Positions 61,959 to 64,000 of a stretch of DNA of 64,000 nt are shown here, one piece after another. Each line of letters begins with the position of its first letter. Positions within the stretch are counted from its first letter, which is position 1. The translations under genes and the position numbers were made by a program. The notes under the pieces are model-generated. The model was not told where the DNA came from. It saw only the letters and a list, made by a program, of their open reading frames with translations, and did no database searches. Source of the DNA: Ramlibacter humi (lineage in GTDB: Bacteria; Pseudomonadota; Gammaproteobacteria; Burkholderiales; Burkholderiaceae_C); contig NZ_SMLK01000002.1 of NCBI RefSeq assembly GCF_004681975.1, positions 186,001 through 250,000 on the forward strand. Direction: 5' to 3'.

Positions 61959-62650
61959 GCTTTTTCGACGCGCGCCAGCCAGCGTTCCAGTTCGCGGTTC
62001 ACCGCCGCCGGCTGCTCCATCGTCAGCATGTGGCCGCAGCGCGGCAGCATCACCAGTTCCGCGCCGGGGACCAGCGAAGCGATCTCGCGCGACAGCTCCG
62101 GCGGCGTCAGCTGGTCGCCTTCTCCGCACATCACCAGCGTGGGGCAGCGCACCTGCCCCAGGTGCTTGCGCGCGTCGGGCCGCGCGATGACGGCGCGGTT
62201 CTGGCGGACCAGCTGGCTGGCGCCGGCGCGCAGCACGAAGTCCAGGTAGCGAATCGCCAGCGCGGGATCGGGGTCCGCATCGAACGCGAGTGCGACGTTC
62301 GGTTCGATCACTTCGCGCGCGCGGCCCTGCGCGAACAGCTCGATCGCCTTTTCGCGCACCGCGCGCATCTCTTCGTTCTCCGGCCGCGCGCTGGTGCCGA
62401 GCAGTGCAAGGCCGCGCACGCGGTCCGGCGCCTGCCGCGCCGCTTCCATCGCCACCATGCCGCCCATGGAGGCGCCGCACAGTGCGAGCGGACCGGTGAA
62501 TCGCGCGAGCATCGCGGCCGCCATCTCCGGGATCGATGCGTGGCGCGTGTGCGTGTCCGAGACGACGGGCCGATGCTTCGCCAACCCGGTGAGCTGGTCG
62601 CGCCACATCTCGGTGTCGCCGGCCAGGCCCGGCAGCAGAACCACGGTCAC
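61955..62650 (-). CDS. Alpha/beta-fold hydrolase
   Basis: A 231-residue hydrolase. The oxyanion region is [14 protein letters not shown]. The nucleophile elbow is [16 protein letters not shown] (G-x-S-x-G). The acid is probably in [12 protein letters not shown] and the His in [12 protein letters not shown]. The fold and size fit BioH/PcaD/RutD-like esterases, but the substrate is open. The GTG at 62650 overlaps the preceding TPR gene stop (GTGA); the longer frame upstream is a shadow of that gene. Confidence 0.85.
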   Translation of the reverse strand: MTVVLLPGLAGDTEMWRDQLTGLAKHRPVVSDTHTRHASIPEMAAAMLARFTGPLALCGASMGGMVAMEAARQAPDRVRGLALLGTSARPENEEMRAVREKAIELFAQGRAREVIEPNVALAFDADPDPALAIRYLDFVLRAGASQLVRQNRAVIARPDARKHLGQVRCPTLVMCGEGDQLTPPELSREIASLVPGAELVMLPRCGHMLTMEQPAAVNRELERWLARVEKA

Positions 62651-63984
62651 AGGAATTTTTCCTTCACTTGCGAAAGGCCCAAAGCCGTGTAGAGCTGCGC
62701 GGCCTGCTTGCGCAGGCGGCGCGACTCGGGCAGGTGGCGCAGCTGCGGCTGCAGCAGGTTCTGCGCGCCACCCAGGTGGCCGCTGCGGATGAGCGCGTCC
62801 AGGTGGATCTGCGAGAACAGGTCGCGCTGCGCGTGGCTGCCGCCGATCTCCAGCATGTGGGGCAGGGCCTGGCCCAGCTCGCGCACGGCCGTCGCATGGT
62901 CGCCTCGTGCCCAGGCGAGCAAGCCGTGGCCCGCGGGCACGCAGACTTCGCGCCACGCGCCTTGCTCGCTTTGCGGCGCTTGCGCCGCATGCCGCTCGAT
63001 ATTGGCCATCAGCAAGTCCGCTTCGGGACGGCCGGCACGCGCCAGGCCGACCAGGTACTGCAGGTCGAGGAACGGCAGCACCTGGTCCGACGTGCGCGTG
63101 GCCAGGTACGTGGCGACGTCCTGCCAGCGGTTGCCGACGTCGATGCCCGCGAGTTCCATGCGCGCCAGCAGCGACACCGCGTTGATCTGGTCCTGCGAGT
63201 ACTCCTTCGCGACGCCCCAGACCTGACGGTCGTGAATGGCGAGCACCTCCGCCGCGTCGTCCAGCTCCAGCGCGAACAGCGCCTGGTGCCACCAGTTGTG
63301 CGTGACCATGAACGAGTTCAGGCCGGTCCAGGTTGTGCTGACGTCTTGCAGGAACTCGTGCCCTTCGCGCACGCGGCCCTGCGTGAGCATCACGTGCGCC
63401 AGCGCGTGATGCGCCCACGGCTCCTTGCGTCGCATGGAGATGGCGTGCCGCGCGGCCGCTTCCGCTTCTTCCAGCGCATGGCACTGCTCCCAGCCGAAAG
63501 CGAGCATGCCGTGCAGGTACGGCACGTCGCCGGCGGCCGGCAGCGCCAAGAGCGCCGTGCGCAGCATGCCGGCGCAGTCGCCGCGATTGAACAAGTGGTA
63601 TTGCCCCAGCTTGAGGGAGGCCAGGTCGCGTGGATGTTCGCGCGCCTGCTCTTCGTGGAGCGCGATGGCGCGCGGGATGTCGCCTTCGACCCAGGCGCCC
63701 ACCGCCTCGATGAAGCGCTGCTCACGCGAAGTGGTCCTGGAGGCGCCCGCCCTGGCGCGTTCAAGAAAAGGCCGCGCGCTGGCGGGCGCTTCCCGCGACT
63801 CGGCGAACATGTGCACCGCCGCGATGCAGGCCTGCACGATGGGCGATGGATCTCCGGACGCCTGCAGCACGTTGGCCGCCCGCGCTTCGCTGGCGATGAA
63901 GCCTTCGACGAAATCGTTCAGCGCGGGCAGCGACGCGGCGCCGCCTTCCAGCGTGACCGCGTTGCCGAGCGCGTCAGTCCACAT
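62647..63984 (-). CDS. TPR-repeat protein, TTC38-like
   Basis: A 445-residue helical repeat protein. Successive TPR-like units include EQARNEHPRD-like segments, LEEAEAAARHAISMRRKEPWAHHALAHVM and TWTGLNSFMVTHNWWHQALFALEL, which match the TTC38 family seen in bacteria and animals. The His/Trp-rich THNWWHQALF is characteristic. No signal or membrane segment is evident. It overlaps the downstream alpha/beta hydrolase gene, suggesting a two-gene operon of related function; that function is unknown. The ATG at 63984 lies 16 bp from the window end, so a longer start is possible. Confidence 0.82.
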   Translation of the reverse strand: MWTDALGNAVTLEGGAASLPALNDFVEGFIASEARAANVLQASGDPSPIVQACIAAVHMFAESREAPASARPFLERARAGASRTTSREQRFIEAVGAWVEGDIPRAIALHEEQAREHPRDLASLKLGQYHLFNRGDCAGMLRTALLALPAAGDVPYLHGMLAFGWEQCHALEEAEAAARHAISMRRKEPWAHHALAHVMLTQGRVREGHEFLQDVSTTWTGLNSFMVTHNWWHQALFALELDDAAEVLAIHDRQVWGVAKEYSQDQINAVSLLARMELAGIDVGNRWQDVATYLATRTSDQVLPFLDLQYLVGLARAGRPEADLLMANIERHAAQAPQSEQGAWREVCVPAGHGLLAWARGDHATAVRELGQALPHMLEIGGSHAQRDLFSQIHLDALIRSGHLGGAQNLLQPQLRHLPESRRLRKQAAQLYTALGLSQVKEKFL

Positions 63985-64000
63985 GCTCCAGCGCCTCGGA

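Noticed and set aside
1-64000. CRISPR array or prophage
   Set aside because: No regularly spaced short repeats and no phage structural, lysis or replication genes were seen anywhere.

Overview
The window is very GC-rich chromosomal DNA from a betaproteobacterium, most likely a member of the Comamonadaceae (Ramlibacter/Variovorax-like). The supporting features are the ftsY - two M16 peptidases - rsmD - coaD block, the COX block with its two tiny ORFs, a periplasmic tricarboxylate-binding (Bug) protein, DUF1841, DUF2244, DUF2909 and DUF2970 genes, and a CIRCE-controlled rpoH. The genus is an inference; there is no rRNA gene here to test it.

Layout. 1-8444: the end of a type IV pilus chemosensory operon (pilI, pilJ, chpA). 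8461-14561: a photolyase diverging from a tight six-gene run, yqgE-ruvX-pyrR-pyrB-pyrC'-plsC, whose dihydroorotase has lost its metal ligands. 15090-19239: tRNA-Arg(CCT) carrying a small genomic island bounded by a perfect 52-bp direct repeat of the tRNA 3' part. The island holds one large restriction-modification gene behind a LexA-type box and an IS481-like remnant. 19365-21508: a flippase and a glycosyltransferase. 21531-25534: a MoxR/GNAT/VWA operon, a dihaem cytochrome c and DUF1841. 25636-28207: pcaIJF. 28247-36790: assorted genes (serine hydrolase, TauE/SafE, KefF/KefB, ParA, MaoC, TrmL, ComF, methyltransferase). 36858-46387: a complete aa3-type cytochrome c oxidase locus with CuA/CuB assembly and haem A synthesis genes. 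46395-52019: a HEAT-repeat protein, a Bug protein, a 7TMR-DISM/degenerate GGDEF protein, rpoH, an Mpo1-like protein and cutA. 52142-53470: a GH18 lipoprotein. 53477-56693: selD-senB diverging from senA, a selenoneine biosynthesis cluster. 56690-63984: ftsY, an M16 peptidase pair, rsmD, coaD, an alpha/beta hydrolase and a TPR protein.

How genes work together. PilI/PilJ/ChpA relay surface signals to type IV pili. PcaI/J activate 3-oxoadipate and PcaF cleaves the CoA ester. CtaA/CtaB make haem A, CtaG and SCO deliver copper, and SURF1 helps insert haem into CtaC/D/E. SelD makes selenophosphate, SenB uses it to make a selenosugar, and SenA joins selenium to hercynine. Hercynine must come from an EgtD encoded elsewhere. 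The most interesting parts are the selenoneine cluster, the SOS-box-driven restriction island in tRNA-Arg, the non-catalytic dihydroorotase and the CIRCE element in front of rpoH.
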